Of a DNA stretch of 64,000 bases, positions 51,609 through 63,570 are shown in pieces. The position numbers and the translations under genes are program-made. The DNA is from Tetrahymena thermophila SB210 (Eukaryota; Ciliophora; Oligohymenophorea; Hymenostomatida; Tetrahymenidae), in contig NW_002476432.1 of the NCBI RefSeq assembly GCF_000189635.1, positions 558,001 to 622,000 of the forward strand, in the 5' to 3' direction. A model generated the notes under the pieces. The model was not told the origin of the DNA and ran no database searches. It saw only the letters and a program-made list of their open reading frames with translations. Within the stretch, counting starts at the first letter, position 1; each line of letters starts with the position of its first letter.

Positions 51609-52932
51609 TATTTTCACTCTTTTTTCTTTATTTAATCAATCTTTATCTTTTAAATTTATGATATCTTAATTATGTTTACATAAATTAGTAAGATATCTTA
51701 ATTATGCTTACATCAATTAGTAAGATATCAAATATCATTTACATATATAAAATCCAATTAATTTATCATTATAATCTATCTACAATGATTAATACATATG
51801 TTACAAAGTACTAGCTTAAATTTCGAGCAGATATACATTATTTAGTCATATCACCTAATTTTTAAATAAACTAAAAAATAATCTGATCAACTTTTTAAAG
51901 CTTTTTTATGAAAGTATAAAATATCTTTTCTACTTAAAAGATAAGTAAAAAATCAACTAATAAATTCAGAAGTAAATTGAGAAAATGAATAAAATTTGAT
52001 ACTAAAATTAAATATACATTTTTTAGTTAGATTACAATCTTAAAAGCATACATAGTTTTAGGATACATTCAAATATATTTAGAATGAATATCTTTATAAA
52101 TAAAAAAAGACACAACTTTTTTTAAGTTAATTTCAAAATTTCAATTCAAACAAATATAAAAAAATAATTCGAGCTAATTTATATTCTTTTATGAGCTGTT
52201 ATCTAAATTATTATAGAAAAACAAAGTAGAAAATTTAAATAAGGTTTTTTTTAATATTTTTTGATCATAGGTATAACTAACTACAAATAAATAAACACAA
52301 ATAAAAGCTCTCTTTTTGCAGAATATGAATTGATTTCATTATTAAAAAAATTAATTATCTAATATGTTTGCATAATATTGTTTTACTGATTTTATTTATT
52401 CAAAAAAAAACTAACTAAGTAATTATAATTTGTAAAATAAATAATAAATATTTATATATATTGAAATATTTAATTTTACTAAGATTTATTTTACCATATT
52501 TTTTATTATTTCCCAATAGAAAGATAAAATAAATTTGAACCATCCCTCTTTATTCGTACGAAATCAATAATGAAGGAATATAGTATATACTGTTCCTCTA
52601 ATAAAAATATTAAAATATACTATTTTATCACTAAACATCTAAATATATATATTTTAATTTATTACATATTTTTATGATATTTAATTTAAACTTCTATTTA
52701 AAAACTAATTTTTTACCTCGATTTCGCCTTATTTTTATTTTTAAATTTTTTATTATCTAAATTCATTTCTCTTTAGTTGTCAATATCAAGAAAAAGAGGA
52801 CCTTTATTTAAGTTATAATAAATAATTATTTATTTATTTTTAAATTATATTAAAATAATATTAATACCATTTAAATTGCAAATTCCATAAAAAATACAGA
52901 ACAAAAGTACGATTAATTAGATTTACCATAAT
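51609..52932. other. Intergenic region, duplicated flank
   Basis: 5' flank of scramblase copy 2. The segment 51650-51860 (a repeated atatcttaattatg.ttacat, aattagtaagatatc) recurs upstream of the other subtype b genes (about 53765 and 57305). The segment 51950-52440 matches 57655-58150. No gene. Confidence 0.5.
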
Positions 52933-53717
52933 TCAATTCATATTTGATCTAACTCTTCTTTTCTCAGGTGGAATTTCAAGAAATGTTAAATCATGCATAA
53001 TGATTGTAGCAATTAGTAAGATCTTATCTTGTGTTGAAGCTCCTTATGGGAATTCAGCTATTTTGTCATAAATTGAATGTGTGCAAGACTTTTCACAATC
53101 ATATGCTTTTTATTTAATAGGAATAAGTTCCTTTTAGTTTTTATCATATAACTTAAAGTATTCTTCTTTGCATGATTTTTTGCAACTACAACCTCCACAT
53201 ATAATAATGCATTTACAGCAATTATCTTTAATAGAATATGTCAATTTATTATTAACATCATATGCCTCAATCGTCATTGGGTTATAAAAAAACTTAAAAG
53301 GCATTACAATTTTCCCTATGTAGATATTAATATCATTTATTTTTACATTGACAAACATTTCAGGCCTTTTAAAGCAACAAAATGTGCATCTTTATGGCCT
53401 ATCAAATTCAATAAAAACATTTTTTCAAAAGTTTCATTCTTTTACTTTTCTGAAGTATCACTAACTAATAGCTTGAATTACCTACATCCTCCTTAACAGC
53501 ATTTTCTACCACATTTATCACTATATTCAGCAATATAAAAAATAGCTTTTGGATCATATTCTTCATTATTTAGTAGCCTGTGAATTCCATAAATACTATA
53601 TGCATCATTACATGCAACATATATATATGATTTTTTTATGTAGACTCTCTCTAATTATGCAATTTTTTGTATAGAATGATTAGATTCTAATTCAGAAAGG
53701 TGTTTTATATCACCCAT
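52933..53717 (-). pseudogene. Phospholipid scramblase-like gene, subtype b, copy 3, frameshifted
   Basis: Same layout as the subtype b gene at 50823, from ATG 53717 to TGA 52935-52933, but the span of 785 bases is one short. The run of T at 53420-53425 (A on the coding strand) has six bases where both sister genes have seven. Before it the frame reads through SIQKIAQLERVYIKK and GGCRQFKLLVSD. After it the barrel continues in another frame with NDINIYIGKIVMPFKFFY, CKCIIICGGCSCKKSC and FPQGASTQDKILLIATI. Everything except the single missing base is well preserved, which suits either a sequencing miscall or a very recent mutation. Confidence 0.75.
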
Positions 53718-54356
53718 TATTTTCTACTTTTTTAATTTATTTAAATCAATCTATATCTTTTAAATTTTTGATATCTTAATTATGCTTACATCAATTAGTA
53801 AAATAACAAATGGCATATACATATATAAAATCCTATTTATCCTTATAATCCTACTATGAAAACTTTAAAAGGTTATAAAAAAGCATTTTTAATTATTATT
53901 AAATATAATTTTGAATGTTAAGTTAAATTATTAATATATTTACTAAAAAACACTAGTTTAAATTTTGAGCAGATAATCATTATTTATTCATATCACCTAA
54001 TTTTAAAATAAAGTAAATAATAATAATAAAAAAAATTTTTCACTAAAATCACAAACAGAAAATTTTAAAATTTAGCTACCTTTGGTTAATAGATTAAGTA
54101 GGTAATCAAGGGAATACAATATTATAGTTGTTTAATATGACTAAAACATAGTTTTTAACTTATTATTTATATGATAATTAAATTATATTTTAAGTATAAT
54201 AAATACTTTATTATTTTTTGTTTTTTTAATAAAATCTATTTTATTAAGCAGAAAATTATTTAAAACATAAATTAAATAAATATTCATACAAATTTTATTT
54301 AAATTTAAAATAAATATTTTTTGGGAATAATATATCAATTTTTTGATTTCATAGTT
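53718..54356. other. Intergenic region, junction of duplicated blocks
   Basis: The left part (to about 53990) is the shared 5' flank of subtype b genes; from about 54050 it is the shared 3' flank of subtype a genes. The joint between the two block types lies near 54000-54050. No gene. Confidence 0.5.
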
Positions 54357-55124
54357 TCATCTCCTTCTACAATCCATTTCAAAAAATGTCATATCATACA
54401 TAATTATTGTAGCTATGAGTAAAATCTTATCTTATGTTGAAGCACTTTTAGGAAATTCATGTATTTTGTCTTAATTTGCTCTTAAACAAGATTTTTGGCA
54501 GTTGTAATTTATAGCCTTTACAGCCGTTAATCCTTAATAATTTTAATCATATATTTTAAAATATTGCTCTTTACATGTTTTTTTGCAATCACATCCCCCA
54601 CAACATATATTAAAACTACAACAACTTTCTTTCATAATGTATTTCAAGTTTTCATTCATGTCAAAAGCATTTAATTAGTAGCTACTGTTAAAAAATTTGA
54701 AAGGCATAAAAACTTTTCCTATATAGAAAGTAGAAGTAGAAGTTTTAAGATTAATATACATTTCAGATCTTTTAAATCAACAAAATGTGCATTTTTAAGG
54801 TCTATCAAATTCAAGAAATACATTCTCTTTAAAAAATTCATTTTTTTCTTAGATTTATTAATCGCTAGCCAGCAACTTAAATTATCTGCAATCTCCTGAG
54901 CAAAATTATCTATTACAGAAGTCACTGTATTCAACGATATAAAAAATTGCTTGTGTGTTATATTCTGTGTCAGATTCAATTTCATGAATTCCGAATACGT
55001 TATATTTATCACAACTAGAAACTTATACAACTGATTTCTTGATAAATATTTTGTTTAATCCAGAGAGTTTAGCTATTGATTTATGAGCTAAAAAATCATC
55101 GACGCCTTTAATGTCACTAATCAT
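54357..55124 (-). CDS. Phospholipid scramblase-like protein, subtype a, copy 4
   Basis: Single exon of 255 residues, ATG 55124 to TGA 54359-54357, same length and nearly the same sequence as copy 1 (49078-49845), with scattered substitutions (GIHEIESD region NVFGIHEIESD, SCLRANQDKIHEFPK). Conserved blocks: SDFCNRQFCSGDCRQFKLL, EFDRPQKCTFC, YIGKVFMPFKFFN, CCGGCDCKKTCKEQYFKIYD, ASTQDKILLIATIIMYDMTF. Flanks on both sides are duplicated too, so this is part of a segmental duplication of about 1.35 kb. Confidence 0.75.
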
Positions 55125-56469
55125 ATTTATTCTTTGGTAATCTTTTAAAAATATGATTTTCTATTAAATAAATATTCATCTTTATTAGTAAATGAAATTT
55201 TCATACTTTTAAATATTCAAAACATATTTTCTGGTAAATTTTATTTGTTGTTTTTTTTTATTTTAAGAATTGGATATGAAGTAATCAAATTAATTTTTAC
55301 TGATAAATTACAATATTAGTTTTTATTCTTCTAGATTTTATTAAAATGAAAAGAGATGTAATCAGTTTAAAAATATACCGATCAATTATGATCTAAACAA
55401 AAAAAATATAATAAGCCTATAATTATATTTTATGATATTTATTTGGTGAGTGAAATTAAAATTATTGAAAATAATTTAGTCATAAAAAATTTCAATTAAA
55501 TTAACTTAATTTAATATAAATTTTTATGATAATATATTTATTACTTATTTCCTTTTAAATAAAATTATTGTCATAAAATAATTTATTTTTTAATCCAGCA
55601 AATTTTAAGTTAAAATAGTTTAATCTTTAGTTTAAGCAAATAAAATTATTTATTATTTTCTAATTTTAAATAGTAATCACTAGGGATCAACCGTATAACC
55701 ATTTTTATCATTCGGCCATATAACCATATTATAATACGGTAATCAATTTTTTGGAGTTTTTGATGGAGTGAGTAAGGGTAGGGGTAAGGATTACTTTATT
55801 ATCATAAATTGCAGCATATTTTAAATAAAAAAGATAGCAAATATTTTTATATCTTAAATATAAAATACTGAAGCTCCTCAATAATTTAACTCAAATCCCT
55901 CTACCATACCTAAATTTTGTATCTTTTTGATTAGTATTAATTGAACAACTATTAATAAAAGCTAATAAATTCTCGAATACAACCTACTCATAAAATTTTT
56001 ACTAAAGTCTTGAAAATTTATCATAAATAAAGGAGATTAAAAAAGATTTGAATGTCATGTATTTCAAACTTACAAAACTTACAAACAATCAATTAATTAA
56101 ATATTAAAAAACAAAAATACCTCAATAAAAAATAAATGAGAAAGATTACCTTAAATTTTACTATAATTTTAATTTAGTATAATCTTAGTTATTAGCTTAT
56201 AATTAATGAGAAGAATGAAATCTCAATCATTTTTTTTTTTGAAAATTTAAAAATGGTTCTTTATTTAAAGTATTAAATTAATTGAATATCTAAAAATAAT
56301 AAATAAATTTCAAATTAAAAATTGTATGAATAAATGCATTCTATTTAATATTTAATAGTACTTACTTGGTACTATAAATAAAAAAAAACAAAAGCAAATA
56401 TTTAATATAATTGAGATTTTAATAGTTTAATAGAAGAATTAAAGTAATAATAATTAAATTGGTCAAAAT
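55125..56469. other. Intergenic region with a hairpin-forming G-rich patch
   Basis: The first 275 bases are the duplicated subtype a flank. At 55690-55740 the ends accgtat and atacggt can pair around a loop that holds two ataaccat copies, followed by gagtgagtaagggtaggggt at about 55768-55787, which is unusually G-rich for this window. The rest is AT-rich with no gene. Confidence 0.5.
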
Positions 56470-57255
56470 TCAATTCATATGATTTTGAGCTTTTCTTTTT
56501 TCAGGTGCATTTTCAAGAAATGTTAAATCATGCATAATGATAGCAGCAATTAGTAAGATCTTATCTTGTGTTGAAGCTCCTTATGGGAATTCAGCTATTT
56601 TATCATAAATTGAATACTGGCAAGAATCATTACAATCATATGCTTTTACTTTTATAGGAATAAGTTCTTTCTAGTTTTTGTCATACAACTTAAAGTAGTC
56701 CTCTTAGCATGTTTTTTTGCAGCTACAACCTCCACACATAATTATACACTTACAGCAACTATCTTTAATAGAGTATTTCAATTTATTATTAGCATCATAT
56801 GCTTCAATCGTCATTGGGCTATAAAAAAACTTAAAAGGCATAACAATCTTCCCAATGTAGATATTAATATCATTTATTTTTACATTAACAGACATTTCAG
56901 GCCTTTTAAAGCAGCAAAATGTGCATCTATATGGCCTATTGAACTCAATAAAAACATTTTTTTCAAAGATTTCATTCTTTTCTTTGACTGAAGTATCGCT
57001 AACTAATAATTTAAATTACCTACAGTCTCCAAAACAATATCTTCTACAACATTTATTGCTATATTCAGCAATATAAAAAATAGCTATTGGATCATATTCT
57101 TCGTTATTTAGTAGCCTGTGAATTCCATATATACTATATCCGTTTTTACATCCTTCATATATATATGATTTTTTTAAGTAGATTCTATCTAATTCTGCAA
57201 TTTTTTGTATAGAATTATTAGATTCTAATTCAGAAAGGTGTCTTATATCAATCAT
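56470..57255 (-). CDS. Phospholipid scramblase-like protein, subtype b, copy 5
   Basis: Single exon of 262 codons, ATG 57255 (MIDIRHLSELE) to TGA 56472-56470. Motifs: KIAELDRIYLKKSYIYEGC, YSIYGIHRLLNN, IFYIAEYSNKCC, FGDCRQFKLLVSD, NRPYRCTFCCFKRPEM with both cysteines of the CC pair, NIYIGKIVMPFKFFYSPM, YDANNKLKYSIKDSCCKC, CGGCSCKKTCQEDYFKLYD, FPQGASTQDKILLIAAI and a C-terminal MHDLTFLE helix. It is the cleanest subtype b copy and the best reference for copies 2 and 3. Confidence 0.77.
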
Positions 57256-58900
57256 TATTTAAACTCTTTTTTCTTTATTTAAATCAACCTTTATCTTTTA
57301 AATTAAAATATCTTAATTATGTTTACATCAATTAGTAAAACATCAAATATCTCTTACATATATAAAATTTATATAAATTGAAATTTATCCTTTAAAAAAA
57401 GCATATTTAAATAATATACATTATTGAAAGGGAAGTGAAATTATTAACATATATATTAAAAAAACACTAGCTTTATTTAGAGTAGATTAACATTATTTAA
57501 TCATATCATCTAATTTTAAAATAAAGTTATTATTAATCCTATCAAATTTTTAAAACTTTTTAATGAAAGTATTAATTAACTTGTTAAAAATTTTTAAAAA
57601 TAAAATAAGCATTAAGTTAGTAAATTAATTTACTTTTACCTCCAAAATTCCATTTAAAAAATAAACAAAAAAATAATTAATAAATTCAAAAGTTATTTGA
57701 GAAAATGAATAAAATTTGATACTAAAATTAAAAATATATTTTCTAGCTAAATAATAAGCTTAAAATTAAATACAATTTTAAGAAGCATTCCAATATATTT
57801 TGAGATAATTTTTTATTAAAAAATATAGTAAGTACTTTTTTTAAGTTAATTTCAAATTTTCAATCGTTTTTTAAAGCAAATATAAAAAAAGAATTAGAAC
57901 TAATTTATATTTATTTAGAGCTATTATAAAAATTATTAATTAAAAAATTAGCAGCAAATTTAAATAAGGTTTCTTATCTTTTTTGATATTATGTGTGTAA
58001 CAACAAATAAATAAAAAAAATATAAGTTTTATTTTTGCAGAATAATTTAAATGTTTTTTAGATAAAATGATGAATTGATTTAATTATTAAACAAATTAAT
58101 TATCTCATTTGTTTGTCTAAAATAGTTTTTTAATTTTAATCCTTTATTTAATTACTTTTAAATAAACAATAACAAACTTATCTATTTACTCTTGTAATAG
58201 TTTCATTAAGTATTACTCATAAAATAATTTTTTAAATTAGCTTTTAAATATTATATTAATTATTATACTATTAATAATTTATAGTTTAAATATATTGAAA
58301 AATATATATTTCCTATTATCTCATGCTTCCTTATATTGCTATTTGCAGCAAATTATTTCTGTAGCTGAAATGCTACATGCTAAAATTAATTAAAAAATAA
58401 ATAAATTAATTAATTACTTTTTAAATATTATGTTATTTTATATTAATATATCTATTTGTTTACTTTTTAATTTAAAATAAATAATTTTAATTTTAATTTT
58501 ATTTTATTGAAATTTTTTTTAAAATGTTTTTTTGAAAATATTGAAATAATGTATAAAATATATTGAAAATTTAAAGTAAAAATAATATAAAGCTGTTATT
58601 TACATTTGGTATTTATTTTTGAAATGAAAGAAAGAATAACTTTTGATAATACTAAAACACTTTAAAGATTACTAATTTAAGAAAATAAATATTTATGTAC
58701 AATATATATACACTTTAACAAGCAAACAAACAATAAACAATTTAATTAATTAATTTAGTTAAAAATATTTATATGCTTAAATTGAAGAATATTATATTTA
58801 TTAATTGAGATAAATTAATTTTATTATAAATTTTTTTATATTTGAAATAAATGCATCAATATTATTAAAACTAAATTTTTTTTGTTTTTTATGGTCTTTT
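57256..58900. other. Intergenic region
   Basis: 57300-57540 is the duplicated subtype b 5' flank and 57655-58150 repeats 51950-52440. The remainder (58150-58900) is very AT-rich with tattaa/taatta runs and no gene. Confidence 0.5.
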
Positions 58901-59711
58901 TCATAATTCTATTTCAATATCATCAACCCATCCATTTGCATTAAAATCATCTAAGGCTCCGCTTTATATAAAATGCAAAAATTATTCAAAAAGTTAAACT
59001 TTTAATAATTAAAACTAAATGAAAAAATAACTAACTAAATAAATACTCATCCTAAAATCTTGACTTTTGATTAGATGAAGTTTCCAACTACTTTTACTTG
59101 TTAACGACTGGCTCTTAAAATACTAACTCCTATTCTTTATTCAGTTCTTCAAAATAATCAGGCTCTTATTCTAATAGATCCTACATTAATAAAAATTGAA
59201 ATAAAATCATTCATATTATTTAAGATAGATATACTTATTGCTTTGTCTTTATCTATTCTTCATCTAATTTTCCTATCATCTTAGTCACCTTTTTTTTGTT
59301 TTAGTTATCTTGCTTTTCCATATTTTCTACTTTTTGGCTAGATTATTTTGTCTATTCTTTATTTTATGGAGTTACTTCCTATATATTTAACGATTCATAT
59401 GCTATAACCATATTATTTGTAGAGGGAGCTGTAGTCCAATCAGTCGAGAATTAATCATCATCTTAGTCGTTTTCTAAATTATCGTCTTAGTCTACATTAT
59501 CTATTTTTATTTATTTTTATTGAAGTTAAAAAAAATAATTACAAATTAAAATCTGAATTATACTATCTTTACTTGCCATTTTTCTTTTTTCATCATCTTA
59601 AATCTAAATACTCTATTTTGCATGAGGCGTTGCTACATTATTATGGGATTTTTTCATCATTAAACATTCCTATAAAGTTTCGACGCACATCCTTTTTATA
59701 AATGGGAACAT
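58901..59711 (-). CDS. Unrecognised acidic protein with Trp motifs
   Basis: Four exons that fit in phase: 59711-59573, 59500-59235, 59180-59047 and 58961-58901; 200 codons from ATG 59711. The protein is rich in Asp, Glu, Gln and Lys, with an acidic patch (DQDDNLENDQDDDQ), then FSTDWTTAP, a Lys/Gln-rich stretch and an acidic C-terminus with Trp (DDFNANGWVDDIEIEL). Isolated Trp in acidic surroundings resembles coat or adaptor-binding motifs of trafficking proteins, which is only a resemblance. I do not recognise the family. Upstream (59573-60000) two frames are open; another frame contains a plausible helical stretch (LALIKIIDLICITKKLF) that would join only through a one-base change in the T run at 59649-59654, so the true 5' end may lie further up. 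Confidence 0.45.
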
Positions 59712-60447
59712 TTTTATCTATTTATTTTCTAATCCTAACCTATTAACTAATTTGCTTTTTAATACTATCAAAAATTTAATTTTGATAATTATTTGGAGAG
59801 AATAACTTTTTTGTTATACAGATTAAATCTATAATTTTAATTAAAGCTAGCTATTGATTCTGAGTTATCTATTATTTAAAATAATTTAAAAATAGTCAAA
59901 TCTTAAGCCAGATTTAATCAAAAATAAATTAACAGCTAACCATTTTTTCAATCAAGATGCATGCATATTAAAATTTACAAAATATAATCTTAATTTTCAT
60001 TAAAAAAAGAATATTTTAAAATAAAAAAGATGTGAAGTAATTATTTTATAATAATCAAATAAATAAATAAATATTTCTCACATCTAAAAATAAAAATTGT
60101 ATTTGATCAAAAATGAAAAAAACAAAAAAATTTTTGATTTTAATAAAATTTTTTAGTCTAAGTAGCTAAGTAGCTAAGTTGCTAAGTTGCTAAGTTCCGA
60201 TTAAAAATAATGGGATATATGGTATATATAATATGATTTTAAAAAAATTATTTTTAATTTAGAAAGTCTGATTAGATGAGTATGATTATATGGATAATTG
60301 AGATAAAAAATATTTAATTTTTTTATTGTGAAATTAGTACGATTTTCCATATATATATCTGTGACAAAATATCCCGGATGTTAAGTTCTCTCATAAATTG
60401 TAGATAAAACTTTTCAAAACGTAAATCTCTTAATTTGCATTCAAAAA
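59712..60447. other. Intergenic or unassigned 5' region
   Basis: 59712-60000 may contain more of the acidic-protein gene (open frames, no clear start). Beyond it lies AT-rich spacer with a short tandem repeat at 60158-60197. Confidence 0.4.
60158..60197. repeat. 8-bp tandem repeat, five copies
   Basis: Five consecutive 8-mers: ctaagtag twice, ctaagttg twice, ctaagttc once. It lies in intergenic DNA just downstream of the small LRR gene. Confidence 0.9.
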
Positions 60448-61157
60448 TCAGTATTAGTAGTAGTCATATATTTCATTTGTGTTGACTAATCTTTTCATCT
60501 TATATGCAATTTACTAAACTCTTGTATAATCTATAGCACAATTATAGCAACAATAACCTATACAGTTAAGCTCAAAATTATAAATATAAGAATCCTTTAA
60601 TAATTTTAAAAGTTCAACTACATAATACTCATCTAAATCATATGTCGTAATAGTAATATTATTTATCAATTTTTATTAAATCAGTAATTTACCAAACTAA
60701 ATAACATTTTAAGTTTTTGATCTTAAAAATATTTTTAATTATTTAACATTTGTTTCCTAAATTTCACTTAAACATTTCGCTAAATTTATTTCTTATGAGG
60801 GTTGGCCTATAAATTTGAAAATTTCCAACTTTTTCATTTTGAATATCATTCTCAGCCATTAATAGTCATCTTTTGGAAATACTTAATCTGAAAAGTTTAT
60901 TGATAAATACTCTATGAATTGATTTTAATATACATTTTCTATAAACTCTCTTGATAAATGAGAGTCACTTAAAATTCAACCTTTAATTATTTTATACATT
61001 TTGATTTTTATATTTCTTATGCTAATTTTATAACACCTTCATTATTTATTATTTTAATTTTTAAATTCAATTTTTAAGCAGAAGAAGAATCGCCTAATAA
61101 ATTTGAAATTTCTAAATAAGTATTTTCATTTATATTTTAATAAGAAACTTATCTCAT
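60448..61157 (-). pseudogene. Small leucine-rich-repeat protein gene with one-base frameshift
   Basis: From ATG 61157 (MRQVSYQNINENTYLEISNL) to TGA 60450-60448, about 236 codons. It has irregular LRRs of the ribonuclease-inhibitor type (QKLNLKIKIINNEGVIKLAQ, SKCIKQLKVEF, TNVKQLKIFLRSKTQNV, NNITITTYDLDEYYVVELL) and no introns, unlike the 90-bp-exon genes. The frame breaks at the T run 60974-60971 (coding strand TTTT): upstream sequence reads in one frame and downstream (SDSHLSREFIENVY) in another, while the LRR spacing runs straight across. One extra T would restore it. It ends NTNEIYDYYQY. Either a recent pseudogene or a homopolymer miscall. Function unknown. Confidence 0.6.
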
Positions 61158-62862
61158 ATTAATTTTTAATTATTAAATAAATGTTTACTTGAAGCAATAT
61201 TTCACAGTTTAAAATTAATAATTTAATTATTTATTTATCATTTATAAATTTTTATTATTTCTAATTTTTTTTGAACTTAATTATTTGATCTTTTTGATAA
61301 AATTGACAAAAAGATAAAAAATCTTTATTGTTTCTTCTTAATTGGTAGAGTCTTTTAAAATAAATTGAAATTACTGCTGATGTTTTTTAACAATATTTTT
61401 TAAAATATAAAAAAACTATCAAATTGAAAATTAATAAATATTTATAAATTCTTAAATCTGACTAATTTTTTGAAATTCCAACAATTAACAATTTAAGAAT
61501 AGAAAAAAAGTAAATGAATAATTAATAATATAATAGATCATGTATTGAAATTATTCTAGAATTACTTAATAAATAAAAATAATAAAAAATGGATCATAAT
61601 TTTTTTAAAAAATACGATTAAATTGTTGAAAATAAAAATAAAAAAATAGAAACACAATATATAGTTTTATATGAATAATAATCCACGAAAAAGGAAATCT
61701 TAAAAAGAGCTCATAGTAATAATCACTGATGATAAAGTTAATTAATCTCAAAATACAATAGATTTTGAATTTTTATCTTAACAAAAAGGAATAAAAATAA
61801 ATTATAATAATAAAATTCCTTGATTTAATAAATACTACAAAATGACTAGTCAATAAATTAGTATAATTTTGATATATTTCTTTCTCTTTAAATGTCAAAT
61901 AATTTAAAAATTAAAAAAAGAAGAGAAATTATTTATAAATTGTATATAAAATTATGGAAATACCTGCCATTCTAATTAAACCATTTAGTTAATAAAAGAG
62001 GTACTTTTCTTAAATTAGAAATTAAATTTATAATCCACTAAAATTAAATGACTGACAGATAAATTAATTTTACAAATATTTAAATTTATTTTATACAAAT
62101 AGAGAAATAATAACTAAAAAATAGATTTAAAGTATTTTTAAATACATCAAAAGTTAAAATTTTAAATTAAATGGCAATCCAAATGATTATAGAATTATGA
62201 TAAATTCAACTATTTCTAAATAAAGTTTGTATATAGTAAAAATAGCCTTATCTTAAAATATAAATTTTATTTACCTACTATTAATGCTATTGTTGATACT
62301 AAAATGAAAAATCGAAGTCATTTAATCCAGTGCTAGTTAAAAAAGTTTCTTTTTAAATGCTTTTTAAAATCTACTTCATGAGCAATTGTAAAAGTTTTTC
62401 TTTATAATTAACTTTAAGCAAAGTTATTCATATATAAAGTGTAAAAGTTGTTGATAAAAAATTGTATTTAAAATTTATTTTAATATTTTAAAAATAATTT
62501 CTACAACTAAAAATAATATTAAAATAAGCACTGTTTTATCATTTAATTCAGATTTATAAATAAATTAGTTTCTTTAATTAATTTAACATAAATAAGATAA
62601 TATTTTAAACAAAGTCTATTATTTATAAATAAAACCTATCCAAAAGTAATGATGCCATATCTATTAATTGATTTAACAATAGCATTTAGATATATTTTAA
62701 GCTCTGATTATTTAAGAAAATAATTTCTTATATAAATTTTTTGTAAAAGATTAAAATAAAAAAGGAATAAATTTTGTTTTTATTAAATTAAATAAAGATT
62801 ACCATTAATATTTAATAATTAAACTAAGCTTACCATTTGAGATAATGAAAAAAATTGAAGAA

Positions 62863-62960
62863 AGTAAAGCTTAATGACTAAGTAACAAATAAATAGGTGG
62901 GCTCTATAAATAATAATTTGTCATTTTATTTTCAATATGAATCTAAATTTATTAAAGGAT
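62863..62960. repeat. Dispersed repeat, copy 1
   Basis: Shares with 63462-63570 an ordered set of blocks: aaagtaaagc, aatgacta, aaataggtgggct, tgtcatt, aatctaaattta and agga. About 100 bases each, same orientation and separated by 600 bases. The aggtgggct core is GC-richer than the surroundings. Nature unknown. Confidence 0.65.
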
Positions 62961-63461
62961 AAATTTATTAAGATTAATAGGAAAGCAAATTGTATTTTTA
63001 ACAACTGAGAAAACTGATTTAATCTTCTAAAAAAACTGTTTATTTTTATTTTTAATCCTTTAAATACTTTAAATAGAAAGACTTACTATATAACTTACAT
63101 AAAAATATTTAAATACTTTTTAAAGATAGAAGAACAATTAGCAACCATGAATTATTTTATTTTTTTTTAATAAATTAATTTATTAGTTTTTATTCATCAA
63201 CATAAGTTAAATCAAAATTTAATATTCATTGTACAATATTTATAAATTTAAAATAAACTTACAAAATTTTTTGAACATTTTTTTTTGAAGATTCAAAAAG
63301 ATTTTAGTTTTTCATTCATTATCGTAAATTTATATTTGCTATTCAAAAAAAAGCTCAAAAGGTTACATTTGGTTTTAATTTAAAATTTAAATGCAGCATT
63401 CATAACATGTTATTAATTAAAGTAAGCCTAACTTTTAAAAGTAAGTAAAGCTAAAAATTAA

Positions 63462-63570
63462 AGTAAAGCCGAATGACTAAATATGTAATAATATAAAATA
63501 GGTGGGCTATTTAATAGTTAGTTATATGTCATTGAATTATAAATGTTAATCTAAATTTACTATAGGACAC
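63462..63570. repeat. Dispersed repeat, copy 2
   Basis: Second copy of the element at 62863-62960, with the same order of conserved blocks around aaaataggtgggct. Some spacing differs by a few bases, so the copies are not recent. Confidence 0.65.

Noticed and set aside
60961-61020. A 30-base intron explaining the frame change in the small LRR gene
   Set aside because: GTATAAAATAATT..TTTTAAG would be far shorter than every other intron in the window; a one-base change in the T run is simpler.
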